Source: an uncultured Clostridia bacterium
GTDB taxonomy: Bacteria; Bacillota; Clostridia; Oscillospirales; Oscillospiraceae
Length of the DNA: 49,660 nucleotides
NCBI GenBank assembly: GCA_945875335.1
Contig: CAMCKD010000004.1
Span: 1 to 49,660, forward strand
Reading direction: 5' to 3'
Positions 49,618 to 49,660 of this stretch are shown in pieces. A model generated the notes under the pieces. It saw nothing but the letters and a program-made list of their open reading frames with translations, was not told the origin of the DNA and made no database searches. Made by a program: the position numbers and the translations under genes. Position 1 is the first letter of the stretch. The number at the start of each line of letters is the position of its first letter.

Positions 49618-49660
49618 CAAGGGCGGCAGCCTTGCCCAGTTAAGTGGCGTTGCGCCGCTT
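49618..49660. other. Candidate transfer-origin region (paired inverted repeats)
   Basis: CAAGG...CCTTG (49618-49634) and AAGTGGCG, 3 nt, CGCCGCTT (49642-49660, one mismatch) follow each other in gene-free DNA after the initiator gene. Tn1549-like elements carry their oriT near here, before the mobilisation genes (family knowledge). No relaxase is visible because the window ends. The rest of 49471-49617 shows no supported gene. Confidence 0.35.

Overview
The window reads as chromosomal DNA of a gut-type Clostridia bacterium, most like the Oscillospiraceae/Ruminococcaceae. This is an inference from style: GC-rich coding DNA, strong AGGAGG-type ribosome binding sites, large secreted Gly/Thr-rich proteins with CxCG modules, DUF975 and DUF5684 proteins, palindromic intergenic repeats, and a Tn1549-like conjugative-element end. 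No rRNA, tRNA or CRISPR array was recognised.

Layout. (1) 77-5843, minus strand: a potassium operon, ktrB/trkH - ktrA/trkA - 57-aa membrane peptide - kdpD - kdpE, with no kdpFABC in view. (2) 6029-19616, plus strand: a 3790-aa modular surface protein cut by an in-frame TAG from its own 3' part, then a secreted two-lobed protein and a terminator. (3) 19923-22793, minus strand: a DUF975 membrane protein, repeat elements, a broken leader peptide, and a secreted protein built of 7-residue Asn-rich repeats. (4) 23425-25120, plus strand: an operon of a double-glycine-leader LysM peptide, a secreted prephenate dehydratase and a small unknown protein, with a four-copy TTTGTCC array upstream. (5) 25337-29224: a condensation-domain-like acyltransferase (minus) and a thioredoxin-fused class II ribonucleotide reductase (plus). 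(6) 29504-34704, plus strand: a run of about ten small double-glycine-leader precursors ending in a response regulator. Four are Nif11-like paralogs with a twin CX3C core; others carry zinc-ribbon, helical or beta-rich cores. (7) 34738-40871: an ECF sigma factor, a secreted 5'-nucleotidase, another leader peptide and a second response regulator (all minus), with a divergent LytS-type histidine kinase (plus). (8) 40875-49660: an integrative-element region with an integrase fragment, small hypotheticals, a TetR-controlled ABC exporter, a SnoaL-like protein, a P-loop kinase-like protein, an XRE regulator and the replication/mobilisation end of a conjugative element.

What may be new. At least 12 leader peptides share an acidic (L/I)-x-D-E-x-(L/M)-x-x-(V/A)-x-G-G cleavage motif but lead into very different small, apparently folded cores. 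No maturation enzyme or peptidase-type transporter lies in the window. Five of their transcription units share an unusual promoter (TGTAAC, 15-17 nt, CATATA). Separately, four transcription units (LysM/prephenate dehydratase operon, nrdJ, ECF sigma factor, response regulator 38066-38911) carry TTTGTCC heptamers repeated at 11 bp. In three of them the last full heptamer is exactly 12 nt from a TATAAT-like -10 box. This geometry resembles SARP operators, and both response regulators have SARP-like output domains. The inferred model is a two-component-controlled programme of secreted mini-proteins with a linked sigma factor and ribonucleotide reductase.

Decay is visible: two premature TAG codons, a 1-nt frameshift in an A10 run, a duplicated ACT-domain tail, a phosphatase stub and a truncated integrase.
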